DNA of 64,000 nucleotides from Takakia lepidozioides. Its lineage: Eukaryota; Streptophyta; Takakiopsida; Takakiales; Takakiaceae. How positions within the stretch are numbered: the first letter of the stretch is position 1; every line of letters starts with the position of its first letter. Location: assembly GCA_030704615.1 (NCBI GenBank), contig CM060733.1, positions 5,580,001 to 5,644,000 of the forward strand, written 5' to 3'. Shown here in pieces: positions 8,111-20,169 of this stretch. A model generated the notes under the pieces. That model was given only the letters and a program-made list of their open reading frames with translations. It ran no database searches and was not told the DNA's origin. The position numbers and the translations under genes are program-made.

Positions 8111-10882
8111 AACCTTCCATTCAGAGACAAGACCAGTGCCTGCCAAAGTGAGGGCAACAAGCATACTTTCCTGATTGGTGGGCCTCCTGCCAGTCATAAA
8201 GAGCCTGTTTTTACCATCACAGTGGGATGAAGAGCATTTCCATTGCCTAAATTAAACTCAGAAACCCTTGCCAAATTGATGAGGCACTCAGCGGAGGCAA
8301 TCTACCTTCAGGCATTAGCGCTCCAAGTGTGCAGTCAGCATGCTTGAACCACTCGGCTACCAATTACAGTTGCCAATCATACCAGACCCATTGTAAGCTT
8401 GGGTGAGCAGAGCTTCACCCCAGTCCAGTTTTCAATGAAGGAAATGACCCCCTCAACTCTATAGCTTGTTTTCCTCGCTTAGCACTCCCAAGGTCTGCCC
8501 TCGCTTCAATTATTTTACAGGTAAAATCACCCCACTTAAGCAAGCCATCAGCCATGGCAATAGGCTGTCTTATCGTCATTTCGCACTCTATCATTTCACG
8601 CCATCCAAACTGGGCGTGGGGTTAGAGCCAGCATTGACAAGAATTTGCGTGTCCACTGTTGTAGGTAGCTCCTTTCTTGAAAGTGCGTATGCCTCATAAA
8701 ATGGCAGCACTTTGGGACACTTTATGAATGTAGTGTGGTCAGTGTGTAGAAGACTTCTCCATCCCTGCCTATAACTATGTCGTGAGCTATTTGAAGCTCT
8801 TCCATGTTATGTGATTCTTCCACCCTATGTAAACGGGCAAAATTTGGGAAGAAAAGTCACCCAAACATTCCCCACTTCTTTGCACCTCACCTGTTGAGCT
8901 CAGAGAACAAACAGAAATGCAACTTCGGTGGATCTCGTTTCACTACGAACATCTTTTTCCCAGAAAACAGACTGTCGTCTTTCGCCGAGTCGATTTTGTC
9001 GCCCAAATGGAAGGGCCCATGCGTTGGGGCAATTCTTCAATCCCAAAATCAGCCAACCTGCCGTCCACCATGCATCTAAAAAGAACACAACCACAGTTAG
9101 AGATTCTCCCTTTCATACAACAGCCTTTCATACAACAGTCCACAATAAGCTCCACACAAACACAGCAACAGGCATGCACAGCCATAGCTCTCTGACATGC
9201 TCCTCCTCCATCCCCACCCCTCCTCACCTTCTCCTTGCTATGAGGCGCACGCAAAGCTAAGTGACAGGAATCCGCCCAAGTCTTCAGCAGCAGCATCTGA
9301 GACAAGACATCTGCCCACATCCTTCAGACTGGCAAGTACAAAGAAAGAGAGCTGCCATAGAGTGGCCAAATGATGCCAAAACAAGAGGAAAGTCGGGCAT
9401 ACAACAAGAAAACAATTTCCAGGACAACCATCTCATTGCACAGTGGAGTGGAAACAAAATTACTAACAGCAGTACAACATTCATTACCAAGTCAATTTCA
9501 AAGGGCATCTTCGCAGTCAACATCTTTACTCAAATGAGTTGTGTCAAACCAGTAGAGCTAGATACCAAGTACCAATGTTCCCTCCATGCATCTTCCCAAC
9601 CCTGTCAAGGAGCCCTGATTCTAAAAAGACTGTCAACATGCGGTTTATGAGATAGTGCATGTAATCCAGACAGACAAGATGATCCTCAGCAACACCAGAA
9701 TGGGGTGTCATTCAACTGCAGACCAAGGACAAAGCGCGGGCACCCTCCATTTGTCCCACTAGAACGAGGGGCAACAGTGCTTTGACAAAAAATTCTTTCT
9801 CAATACAGTCCACAGCTTCCGATTGAACAAAAATTGAATGGAGTTTGTGTCCATAATTCCCTAAAAACAGCTTCATGGTTTGGGAAGGAGGAGGGCAGCA
9901 TGTACAACTACCAAGTTCTCATCGCCATGACCAGCACTGGGGCTGAAGGTACCGAAATGACAGAACATTGGCTTGCTTAGTTCAGCACCTAGCTCCTACC
10001 AAGATTGAAGAATACAGATGGCCGTGTGGGGGAAGAGTTACAAGGGGGCATCACAAACTTGCCACTTTCTCAGTGCGGCAGAGTCCAGGACAAAAAGAAT
10101 CTACGAGATGCCAAAGTGGACCTTAAAGCACAGTCAACAATCTGCCTGTCAGAGTTCTCTTGTTTCCATGTTGTCCAGCGGCGTGTGAGGCGCATTGCCT
10201 CACATAGCATCAGCCATTGTAGAATTGTGGGGATATCTCGGAATTGACCTCCAAAAACAGCCGTTACCCTTCAATAGAGGGACGGCGGAAAAGGCCACTC
10301 AATCTTTCAGCCTACCGTCCTGATGCACCCCACGTGTATCAGGATCCACGGTCAGCAAGTGCAAGAAAGTCCTTGAAATTGCTTGAGCCAAAGCCCCAAA
10401 CGTTGCAATGAACGCCATGCTTCTTTACAGATAGTGTTCTGTCCACATACGATACACACAAGTATCAGTGACAATTCTGCTGTATGCAGCGCTACATACA
10501 AGAGAAGTTCATACTCTAAATTGCTGCCCTCCCGGGTCAAAACAAGGTGGCACACATGGAGCAGCACTTGTTATACCCCTAACCCCCGCCTTCCCCCGAT
10601 CATCCACACACAAGTGACGAGCTCAACTTCGCCTCTTCAGAGAATGCAGAGGCGCATTGCCCTTTGACATGTGTACACAGCGAGGTCCAGCGAGGTCCAG
10701 CCTCGACGAAATAAACTGTACCACATTGCGACATGCAATTCTTGGAACGTCACAGAAAGTTTAGCCATCGTTCAATTCCCTGCTTAAGACCTAAATAGTC
10801 ACCATGAGAAGCAGATACAACATCGCAGCAAAAACTTGTTCCAGTTCGAAATCAAAAGTGCAATTCAGCGAGGGAGCAGTGA
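8111..10882. other. Long intergenic stretch
   Basis: About 2.8 kb with only overlapping short ORFs on both strands, none with a recognisable domain or codon-like continuity. A 10-bp tandem duplication (CAGCGAGGTC) occurs near 10680. Part of it may be the 3' untranslated region of the trihelix gene, which ends at 10883. Confidence 0.35.
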
Positions 10883-11962
10883 CTAACTTATGATGAGCTC
10901 GGAGGAACTGGACAGTAGGAAAGGGTTGGAAAGATGCTGCACGATAGTTTCAGAACAATCTCTTTTTACGAGGTCACCGAATGCATCATTACCAGTGCTG
11001 CCGTGCTTGCCGTGCTTCATTTTGGCAAGCTCCACCTGAGTCTGCATAAACAGTTGCATTCTTTGCAGCTCCAGGTCCTTGGTAAATTCCATGCGCTTGT
11101 TCTCCAGGTCCATCAGTTGTTGCTGCTTCGCGCTCTCAATTCTCTCATACACTTCCCCAAACTTAATTATAGCCCTGGCCAGATCCTTGAAAGGCCCGTC
11201 TTGCAATCTCCGTTTCTTAATCATCTTCGCCTCCGTTCCCGGTGTGGTAGCATGCGGACAGCTGTCCGTCATGTCAGGACTCTCCTTCGACTTCGTATTG
11301 GTGGACGCATTGTTAAACGTCTTCGGCTCCACATCCTCCCGCGCCTCCCGCTTCCGCGGCTTCAGCCCCGACTTAGGAACTCTCTTGTGCTTCCTCGACG
11401 TCCCTATCAATTCATCCAGCTTCTCAAAAAAGGCCCACTTGCTCCCGCTCCCGCTCCCGCTCCCCGCAACCTTGCTCTTCTCCAACTTGTACTTCTTCTT
11501 CAACGTGTCCAACCTGTTCTTGCACTGCACGTCCGTCTTGGCCGCCTTCCCCTCCTCCCTGCTGTTCACCGTGTCCGCCACATCCTTCCAATGCTTCTGC
11601 TTCAGATTCCCCCGATTCAGCTCCATGTACCGATCCCCCCACGCCTCGATGAGCGTGAAGGTCGCCCCCTCGCTCCAGCAATCCTCCCTGCCATGCTTCT
11701 CGCTACTCTCCAATCCTCCCTGCTTGGCAACCCTAGCCGCGCTGTGGATGCCCGGCAGCGAGAGCGAGAGGGCGTGGTGCTGCGGGTGGACGCCATGCGC
11801 AGCGTGGAGGTGGTCCTCCATAGCCAGCAGCGCCTCGCAGGGTTTGTAGCGCCCCCCCGCCCACCCCCCAACACCAAACCGTTGCCGGCCCGCCTCTCTC
11901 CGTCTCTCCTTCCGGCCTCTCCCTTTCCCCTCGCACACTGCCTTCCCGTGGATGACCTCCAT
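10883..11962 (-). CDS. Trihelix (SANT/Myb-like) transcription factor
   Basis: This intronless 359-codon gene should act as a nuclear DNA-binding regulator. The trihelix domain is at about residues 94-165: DCWSEGATFTLIEAWGDRY, then KQKHWKDVAD and KTDVQCKNRLDTLKKKY. The three Trp (DCW, EAW, KHW) are the family hallmark. A Gly-Ser linker and basic stretches (KHKRVPKSGLKPRKREA) follow, then a C-terminal coiled coil (MDLENKRMEFTKDLELQRMQ). This is the SIP1/ASIL-like layout of one trihelix plus a C-terminal coil. The ATG at 11962 is used here; an ATG at 11821 (residue 48, MEDHLHAAHGV) is a good alternative because residues 1-47 are low-complexity. A TTTTTAAAGG box near 12045-12036 may be the TATA element. 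Confidence 0.85.
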   Translation of the reverse strand: MEVIHGKAVCEGKGRGRKERRREAGRQRFGVGGWAGGRYKPCEALLAMEDHLHAAHGVHPQHHALSLSLPGIHSAARVAKQGGLESSEKHGREDCWSEGATFTLIEAWGDRYMELNRGNLKQKHWKDVADTVNSREEGKAAKTDVQCKNRLDTLKKKYKLEKSKVAGSGSGSGSKWAFFEKLDELIGTSRKHKRVPKSGLKPRKREAREDVEPKTFNNASTNTKSKESPDMTDSCPHATTPGTEAKMIKKRRLQDGPFKDLARAIIKFGEVYERIESAKQQQLMDLENKRMEFTKDLELQRMQLFMQTQVELAKMKHGKHGSTGNDAFGDLVKRDCSETIVQHLSNPFLLSSSSELIIS

Positions 11963-12234
11963 CGTTCATCCTCGCCTCGTATTTTACGACACCACTACGC
12001 AATTACGTCCATTGGGTGCGTTCTCGTCGTCGCCCTTTAAAAACTATTGTTTGCAGCAGAATCGGATGTGGAGTTGAACCTGGGACCGCTTGCGTGTTGT
12101 CGGATCGCCTACTCCTGCAGATGTTGCGTGACCTGCAGATGCCGGTTAGCCCGTGCCTGCCGCCTCGCTACTCGCTACCTAACTTAACTCGTTGGTTCCA
12201 AGTTACAACCAGTCAAACTATGGGTGGATGGACG

Positions 12235-12515
12235 ACCATGTGCAAAGCATTCATCGCGGTGGGACGGGCGTGGCGAGTGGCGAAACTGTGTCCCAGACAG
12301 CGAGGGGAAAGTGCCGCGGATGCCCAGCCTCCCACCTGCCCGTTTCGCCACGTCATCTATGCCACGTTGGCGCACAAGCCCGCTTGTGGACTGCCCTCCT
12401 GCCCGCCTCTCCTCGCCACGCTGGTGCACAAGCTACGGGCAGGCCTTGCCATGGAGTCTATGGCCTATGCTGCGTACCCGCTCTCCCTTTCTCAGAAGTA
12501 TATCATGGCTCAATC
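12235..12515 (+). repeat. GC-rich dispersed repeat, copy A (inverted relative to 16.6-16.9 kb)
   Basis: The sequence around GTGTCCCAGACAGCGAGG and GCCTCCCACCTGCCCG is homologous to the reverse complement of 16640-16860, and the match continues to a GCTCTCCCTTTCTCAGAAG-like end. The two copies face each other across 4.1 kb. It is far more GC-rich than the AT-rich DNA that follows. ORFs on both strands are by-products of composition. Confidence 0.65.
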
Positions 12516-12519
12516 TGAG

Positions 12520-15113
12520 GCAATTTATAGAAGATATGCAACTATCATTTGGCATATAGTAACCATCTAACAAGTGCATATGGTAAGTTTTTAAAATTTT
12601 ATATGTGTATATTAATATCTTAGATATATAAAAATATATAGAAATATAATTATATGTTATAGTATATATATTTGATGAATATGTAAACATGAAATAAATA
12701 TAAAATAAATATCCAAAAAATAATGAAAAAATGACCATATAAAGTTTAAAAATATATACATAAGCAGTAAATATATCAATGAATTTGATATAACTGAGTA
12801 ATATTATGATGAGTACTATGATTATTATTTAGTATGAACTTGATATACATAAGTAATACTATAGATGAGTAATATTTCTACATCATGCGTGTTTATGTAT
12901 CATTCAACAAATTTTGTTTTGTTTTCAAATGACTTTAAACTTAGATATGAAAGAGACATTATGTTTTGATGTATAAGATTGTGTACATGTTCATTAAATA
13001 TTAGATGGTCCTACGGACAAATATAAACAGTTTAAAGAGTTACATATACATATATATGACGCCAACCGAAGCTAGCGTAAATAAGAGCCTCTTCCCCTTG
13101 CGGGTACTGTCCCTTTTAGGGGTGGACTCTTGGTGGACACTATCTCTACCGCAACCTGTCACACCGTGGCTAACTGGCCAATCTTAGGCTTATTGAGAAT
13201 TAGGGATGCGAGTGATGTAATTATTGTGAAGTGTCCGGCTCGCAATAAAAGCGTAGTGTATTTAAATGGTAGGTTGAGGTTATCTTTCAGACCTTGGATA
13301 TTATGGCTATGAGCTCCACCTTTGATACACGCACTGATGACGGTTAGAGGTGATGTGTTGCAGCTTCGCTGCCAAAGTGCCTATATGATTGGGTCATATT
13401 TTTCATGTTTGTACATAATCAATTGGTCTAGATATCGAACATGGCAGAACGCGAATTCCAAAAAATATATTTTGAGGGATGTTAGTGGTCGTGTCGACGT
13501 TGATGCCGTTAGAGGAAGTCCTTGAACTAACAAAATATCTGGGTAGAGTCTTGCGAGGCATAGGCACGGGCGCCGTTGGGAACACACACACGACAGTAGC
13601 CATGGGGTATGGTGTGGTCCGGTGAGTCAACCTTGAAACGTGCCTGCATTGATGAATTTGAACCATTTGGATTTGGGATGTCATGAAGTTAGAATTTTGA
13701 GGAGTTGTGTAACCCCTTTGGTTATGTCTTGTTACCCGTAGTCCATGAATTATGGGGTAATTGCAGAGGAGGAGTAAGTGTGGCCATGTGTCTATTTGGG
13801 GGTTTTGGGCGGAAGAGTTACAAAAAGTAACAATATAGTATAATATTTGCAAAAGTAGAGCAGAGCAGCAAAGCAGATATCTAATTTACCATACAACAAA
13901 CTAGAATGGTTGTACAAGGGCAGTTGAAAAGTGCGGGTTTCGAACTATAGACAAAAATTTCTATGTGTTGAACCTATATGAAATTGAGTTCCGTTAAGAA
14001 GCATGACAATCATCCCACTACCTCCGGCTCCACCTCGAAGACGAGCCCCAAGGCGGGATCCCATTGGGCCCGTTCTCCACCCGTACTTCACCAAGCCAAG
14101 CCTTCTCTCGACCCTACCAATGCTCCGATATACTTGTGTAGCAGCCACAGCCACGATATTTCTAGGGGCCTTGGGCCCACCGCCCCACCGACTGATCCCC
14201 ACTTCTAGAAAGCTCTAGAACCAGAAGCACACCCACCTTCCTATTTTTGTGCTACCCTCTCCACGTGGCCTTATATTTCAGCTGCTCCTATATGGGTGCC
14301 TTCCCTCCTCATTGGCCGCTCCAATCTTCTCTATTTTCTCGACTCTCAAAAGTAGCCCCTTCCAGAATTTGGGACCCCTATTTATTCATTAAATATTGAC
14401 ACAAAATGTATCACTAGTAGAATTATTTATTTATTTTGGTTGGAAAGGGGATGGAAGCCCTAAATTTTATAACAAATGGACAAATGCCGGGTGGTACAAG
14501 GAGGATAAAATAACCTCCATAGTGGGTGCCAAAGAGGCTAATCTAGGAAGACAATGCTTTGAAACCAAAGTCTGAGAAAGCAGAAAACATGTAAGAGATT
14601 GGGATGCTATCAAGGAGAAGAGATAGCTACAGCAGACAAACTACATCAGAAGACGGAGATCTAATAGCTGCCACGTTTCCTCTTGTGAGGCTCATAAGAA
14701 AGCTGAGTCCTAGATCGAGTTTGCCTAATAGAGCTGCGGCGGTGCCTCTAGTTCACTTCCGAGTCCTCATCCTCCGCAAGAGAGTGCTTTGCGCTAATGG
14801 AGCTCCGAGCCTGGTGGGATGGTGTCAACCCATTGAATTCCCGAGTAGATATAAAGTAATGACCCTAGTATGTAACATATCTACTCTTGCACATTTTGAC
14901 ACGAGTGTATGGTTATATGAGTTATACACTTGTATGCATTCTAAATTTAAGATGTATATCTAATATCCGACTAAAATTAGACCATATACTTTTGTCACTA
15001 TGTATGAAAAATCAATGTCAAATGTAATATTAGCCTAGTTAAATGACACTCATAAACCCATTTTTTGACACTTTTCATATCTGTATGGCTACAAATATGA
15101 AAATTTGTCTACA
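12520..15113. other. AT-rich intergenic stretch
   Basis: 12.55-13.05 kb is very AT-rich with TATA-like microsatellite tracts. 13.0-14.3 kb has short ORFs on both strands without recognisable content. I see no gene or RNA gene. Confidence 0.4.
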
Positions 15114-15694
15114 TTTTATTAAGCCTCTCATTTTTTATTAATAGGGTCATGAATACACGGGCGGGCCCCGCCAGTACGGCCCTTGGGGTGAGTTCATAAG
15201 CCCACCACCCATTCACCGGGTAGGCCAGATTCTGAAATTTTTCTAAGTCCTTGTTCATCCACCATGGCGGACCTTCTAGCGGATTGGGCAGACCCTCCAA
15301 CAAACCGACTTCTAGGAGACCAGCAGACCCTTTAGACAAAACATATATTTAGTAATACACATTACTACTGTAGTATAACCTAGCAAGATTTGAACATCAC
15401 ACACTATGTTTATTATTCATTGCTCTTACCCACCACACTACTCACCATTTTCTACCAACCTTTGCAATAACTAATGCTTTATGTGCATATTGTGGCCCCG
15501 ATAGACTAACTCATGTGTTTTGTGGGCCCAGCAGACCAGCTTGCCGGGCAGACCCAAGACTGGCCAGGTCCGGGTAGGGGCGCTCCTACCTCTGCCACAC
15601 GCGGGCCCCGCCGCAGCCACACGCGGGCCCCGCCGCAGTCACACGTGCGGGCATTCATGACCCTATTATTGTTAAATGAGAAGCTTTTATTAAT
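15114..15694. mobile_element. Non-autonomous TIR transposon, MULE-like MITE
   Basis: The element body is 15123-15685 (563 bp). The left end reads GCCTCTCATTTTTTATTAAT then AGGGTCATGAATAC. The reverse complement of the right end reads GCTTCTCATTTAACAATAAT then AGGGTCATGAATGC, giving terminal inverted repeats of about 35 bp. It is flanked by identical 9-bp duplications TTTTATTAA at 15114-15122 and 15686-15694. A 9-bp target duplication and G-starting TIR are typical of Mutator-like elements. The interior encodes no transposase and is GC-rich, with a tandem CACACGCGGGCCCCGCCGCAG repeat at about 15597-15640. Confidence 0.85.
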
Positions 15695-16636
15695 ATGCCA
15701 TGTAATATAACACTAGCCCATGACAATCCTTAATCCAATTTAAAAATGTTTTGTATATAAATATGGTGAGATACATGAGAATGTGCTCTACATTTTTGTT
15801 AATATGTATGAAATAAACCCACTTTGAACATATTTTTTCATATGTTTATAGCTTAATGTACTAAAATATGTCATATGTTTTGTTAATATATTAGATGAGA
15901 TAGGAACATCTGCAACAATACCAACCCACTTTTATGACATTCCTAAACTCACACAATCTAAAATTTCTCTAGATAAGTTAAAAGTCATTTGAAAACAAAA
16001 ACAAAACACATTCAACTCTACAAGAACAAGATATAATAACAAATAAAAAACAGAGAACAATGGTGCCGGATGTGGCCCCGGGGGAAGCTCCACATGTCTA
16101 GGTAAGGGGGGTCGGGACATAGCCGTGGCTAGTCTGGCCTCATCAGCCTCTTGCTAGGCTTTTTCGGACATTTTCATGGTTAAGGGGCAATCTCTCCTTT
16201 CTCAGCCTCCATGGCCTGTCATGTGAGGTCACGTTATTTTTTCCTCCTTAATTTGTTTCGGCCTATCTCGGGCCTTTTCCAATATATATATATATTACTC
16301 AGGTATATCAAGTTCATATTATCATCATACTATTACTTATATATATCAAGTTCATCATAACAAAATATAAATGATACTTTAAAATGGAAGAATGTAGTGC
16401 AATTTGTCCACCATATTAGTTTTGTGTGTCATCTTCATTATATTTTCAGATGATTTAGTCATAATGTATGGCACCGTATTCTTAAACCCAACCATTGTTA
16501 ACACGTACAACAAAACCCAAAAAAAAATAACACACACACTTACATATGGTATTCCTAGTAACATATCATATATGTGATGTATTTTCTATAATTTGCCATA
16601 GACTCTCTAAAAAGGTATGGCTCAACCTGTTTTTAG
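15695..16636. other. AT-rich intergenic stretch
   Basis: No gene seen. It includes an ATATATAT tract near 16281-16293. Confidence 0.4.
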
Positions 16637-16639
16637 CCC

Positions 16640-16860
16640 TACACTTTTGAGAGTATATGGAAGAGCCCTTAGCCAGAGTGCCCCGTGGCAAGGGGGGTGT
16701 GTGGGCTCCCCTCCAGACAGTGAAGGAGTAGTGCCGGGGCTGCCCGGCCTCCGTAGCGCAGCGGGCAGGTGGGAGGCGGGGCAGCCCGGGCACAATCTCC
16801 CCACTGTCTGGGACATAGTGCCGAGGAGTGGCGAGGTCGGTCGGTTGGTAAGTATCCCAT
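16640..16860 (-). repeat. GC-rich dispersed repeat, copy B, with a large snap-back hairpin
   Basis: This is the inverted relative of 12235-12515. Inside it, 16713-16811 folds back on itself: the left arm starts CCAGACAGTGAAGGAGTAGT and ends GCCCGGCCTCC; the right arm runs from GGAGGCGGGGCAGCCC to CACTGTCTGG. The arms are about 40 bp with a few mismatches, around a loop of about 19 nt. Copy A lacks the second arm, so the fold-back arose by local inverted duplication in this copy. Confidence 0.75.
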
Positions 16861-16869
16861 TCTGCAACC

Positions 16870-17700
16870 AGGCGCTGGCATCGGAACGACCGTAGGCTTG
16901 CGTGTAATTGTCTTGCCGGAAGGTAGGCTACACACTACACAAGACATTCTGATACGCTGGTGTGTGTTAATACACCTAAAACTAGATACCCACCGTGTTA
17001 GGTACCTAACCTGGATCCGTATATGTACTAGGTTCCTATGCGACAATACGGATTTCCCGCACGCGTGAAGTCTGGCATGCCGGGCGTCCGCCGGCCTCTT
17101 TGATTTTGCCTGATTCTTCACGTTGCTACCTCTTCTCATCCAGAACGTTTCATCCACATACACCGTCGCAAATGAAGAATAGTGACTCAGCAAGGACGGG
17201 CTGTGGATGAAAAACACACCTTGTATGAAACGCGGTTCTCGTATACCTAGTACTTCGGAAGGCAGAATTGTTTTTACATAAAAACAATACCCGTGGACCA
17301 CGTTACCCGCGCCCCAAAACAGAAACCCGGCCGTCCGGAAGCGCGATAAACCCTAAACCCAGCATCAGCCTCCGGTGTGTGACGGTCAACGTGACCGGCG
17401 CGACCGGCTGTTTCCAATTACCGAAAGGTAGAGAGTACAAATCTTGATTAGCGCTAATCCAAAGATAATAAAGAGCGTAAAGACATTGTTGGGCATTGTG
17501 CTAATTAATATCGCTTAGTGCACGACCGGGTGGGGCATTTATATGGATGGATAAACGCTAATCATCCAACACCCGCCGGCGGACCCTCAGCTGCCGGACC
17601 TGTCAGCCCCCTCTTCCGTCACGGCGGTGGCACGATGTTGCTGTGTCTGTCGATAATACAATATAAATACTAAATAATAATTATTCTTTCCTATTCTATT
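16870..17700. other. Intergenic stretch
   Basis: No gene recognised; only short ORFs on both strands. Confidence 0.35.
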
Positions 17701-18265
17701 TGTGGCAAAAGAAGCTCACGAGCGACAGTTACGGCCGGCGTGGTACAGGACCGGCCGGGCACCAACCGGGCCGGGCACGGCGCGCCGGCCCAGCAGTGGC
17801 AGGCGGGGCGGCGGATCCCGAGGATCGGCGCGACGAGCGCGGTTGCCGGGATCTTGCGAGGCAGTGGTGGGGCCTGCCGGAGATGCCACCAAGATCTCGC
17901 CGTCTGACTTTCCGTTCAACCGTATGCTGCGTTCCCGCGTGCCCATCGCGTACGCCCGTGATCCCGGAGGCTCGCAACTGCGTTCCCGCGTGCCCATCGC
18001 GTACGCCCGTGATCCCGGAGGCTCGCAACTGCGTTCCCATGGTACATGTTAGATTGTTCCCCGCTGCCCGACACCGGGCCCATGCCAAGACGTGGCCGGG
18101 CCGTCGGCAGCGCAAAGAACAGAGCGGCAAAACCGACCGGCAAGTCCGTCTCGCAGGTGTGGGTGGTGGGTGGACGCCGACCGGCAGTCTGCTCCCTGGT
18201 TGCAGGAGAGAAAGTTTCAAAGCGAGTGGGCCCCCGACTGCGTGTCTCTGTGAGTGATGACTCAT
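17701..18265. other. GC-rich block abutting the duplicated PPR promoter
   Basis: Long frames are open on both strands because of GC composition. A minus-strand frame (17729-18403) begins with an ATG inside the duplicated promoter and continues through this block, a chimeric ORF without recognised content. No domain is visible; I regard it as non-genic until expression is shown. Confidence 0.4.
17928..18029 (+). repeat. 51-bp tandem duplication
   Basis: Two identical 51-bp units starting TGCGTTCCCGCGTGCCCATC at 17928 and 17979, with a 9-base partial third unit from 18030. The unit is 17 codons long, so overlapping frames stay open. Confidence 0.95.
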
Positions 18266-19627
18266 GAGCTTGTGAAGGGTCCACATGGTCCACACTTCAC
18301 AGCGAGCATGGGAAGGAGAGAGCTCTGTGTGGCTTGGCTGTGGACGTCTTTGGCACAGCTTTGGAAGGACACGGGCTTTTCGGAATCTTGGAAACTGTTC
18401 CAAGTTTGAATGCGTCCGCAGATGGTTGAGGTCTAGAGTCTAGACAGGTTTGGATAGTCGGTTCAAGGAAGGGTAGTTCACATTTTGCTTCTGGAAAGGT
18501 TAGGTCTGTCGGAGAACACAGGATAAGTTTTACACATGCCAGGATCTGTGAAGAAGAGGTCAGACTTCCATAGGGCAAGAAGTGCATATAATAGAAGACC
18601 AGGTCATCTGCACAGTGCACATCCGATGGAGATAAGTACATTAGGCTCACAAACAAATCCAGAGTCTGTTCCGTCATATGTACCGTCGGAGCTGCTGTCA
18701 CCTCCGAATGCCATACCCGCAACAGCGGACTGGCTAATGATTAGTATGCCTGATTAGTCCCTTTGGAGTTTTGTCAGCTCCAAGCGAAGAACAGGGACAG
18801 AAGTGTATTGGATACCCGTGAATACACAAGGATGAGATGGTTAATCAACGTAGTGATTGTATTCTTCATTTCTTCCAGAAGATAAAAAACGCTTTCCCTC
18901 GGTTGGTTCCCCGTGAGACAGACTCTGGAAACTCCGCGATGTCTGTAGCTAGTCAAGCAGATTGGCTTGGCCCAAAGACTGGGATCCGTTTTGAAAGTAT
19001 TCAGTAGGGTCGGATGCACATACTCTATAAACCCCATCTGCACGTGAAAAAAGGGTCGGGTTCCAGTGTCAATTCTCAATGCTTGACGTGAAACAAAGTT
19101 TGTAAGTATGTTGCTGTCAACTAAAACCTTCATGGTTGTTTGCCATCATCCATATGCTGGCGGGACCACAATTCAAACAAAACTAGTACCTGCTGTGTCA
19201 GAAGGTGACTTGTCCCACTTCAACTCTACTTAATACTAGATGTGATGAAATTCACACCCACCCACTCTTTCAGTTGAGTCGCAGATCAGCCAAGCACCTA
19301 TTCCCTTCACTTGTCTCATTCCAGAGACAACTTAAGGTAAGAGGCAGACATTCTCCTTGGGCAGTACCTGTGACCATGTGGTCTGTACTGGAATCAACAT
19401 TTTAACGCAGATGGGCCTTGCACCCACAAATCTTCACATGTGTCTGAGAGAGAAAAATAGTCATTAAATGTTTCGTGTGGACGTTTTGGCTGTGACATAA
19501 CCTTGAGGGTGTAGATCACAGGTATCACATGTACTCCTTCGACTTCACTTCTGACCATAACCTGCACCTGGTGTGGAGGGGCTCCCAAGGCTGAACGACA
19601 GCTGGACAGAGAATTCAGCTTAGAGTA
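18266..19627 (-). repeat. Segmental duplication copy 1: PPR gene promoter/5' region without its gene
   Basis: This ~1.36-kb block is nearly identical and in the same orientation as 28964-30317, which lies directly upstream of the PPR-DYW gene and includes its first nine codons. In copy 1 the equivalent ATG (near 18310) opens only a ~14-codon frame (MLAVKCGPCGPFTSS) that then stops. Differences are scattered substitutions and small indels. The borders do not read TG..CA, so these are not LTRs. The short ORFs here are shadows shared by both copies. Confidence 0.95.
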
Positions 19628-20169
19628 GGTAATAGAACTGAAACATGGTTCAATACCCTAGAGACATGGTTCACAATTCCTCACCACGGAGAATTTGCAC
19701 ATGTTATTTATACATTCTCCCACTACTCTAAGGGTATGGCACTTATTCATCACATCCTCTACTTCTATTAATTTAATATGTCATGGTTTGAGTAATAGTA
19801 ACTAGTAACTAGTGAGTAAGTGAGAGGGGAAGAGAGGCCCCGGCTCTCTTTATATACTTATACACGCTCAGACGGCGGTGGGACCTTGTAGAAGGTTACC
19901 TCGGCCACGTACACTTCTCCAAACCACGTCTGCTCCTCGGTCCCATCAGGACCATGCAAACTCCCCAAAAATGGGGACTGCGGTTTCCGAGCCCTCTTAA
20001 TACCCTTTCCCATGTTTAATTTGGCCCGGGTTCATTCCCTGTGGGCCCTAGTTAGTTGTTGGACCACAGTTTAATCCTCACCCCAATTCTAACCTGGGGC
20101 ACTTATTTGATGCTCTCTTCTTAGGTGGCCTAATTAGTAGCTCTTCCTCCAACAGACTCTCGAGTCACG
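19628..20169. promoter_or_regulatory. Intergenic region upstream of the DUF1499 gene
   Basis: This 540-base region lies between the duplicated block and the DUF1499 locus on the plus strand and probably contains its promoter. It has a TAGTAACTAGTAACTAGT direct repeat near 19795 and a CTCTTTATATACTTATACAC TATA-like sequence near 19847. Confidence 0.4.

Noticed and set aside
10934-12040. Plus-strand 368-codon ORF opposite the trihelix gene
   Set aside because: It is an antisense shadow: Leu/Arg-rich with no domain, while the minus strand encodes a recognisable trihelix protein.
12075-12130. tRNA-like B box (GGTTCAACTCC on the minus strand)
   Set aside because: The T-arm does not pair on either side of the loop and no anticodon arm is present.
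17700-18257. Plus-strand 185-codon ORF in the GC-rich block
   Set aside because: Long frames are open on both strands because of GC content and the 51-bp repeat; no domain.
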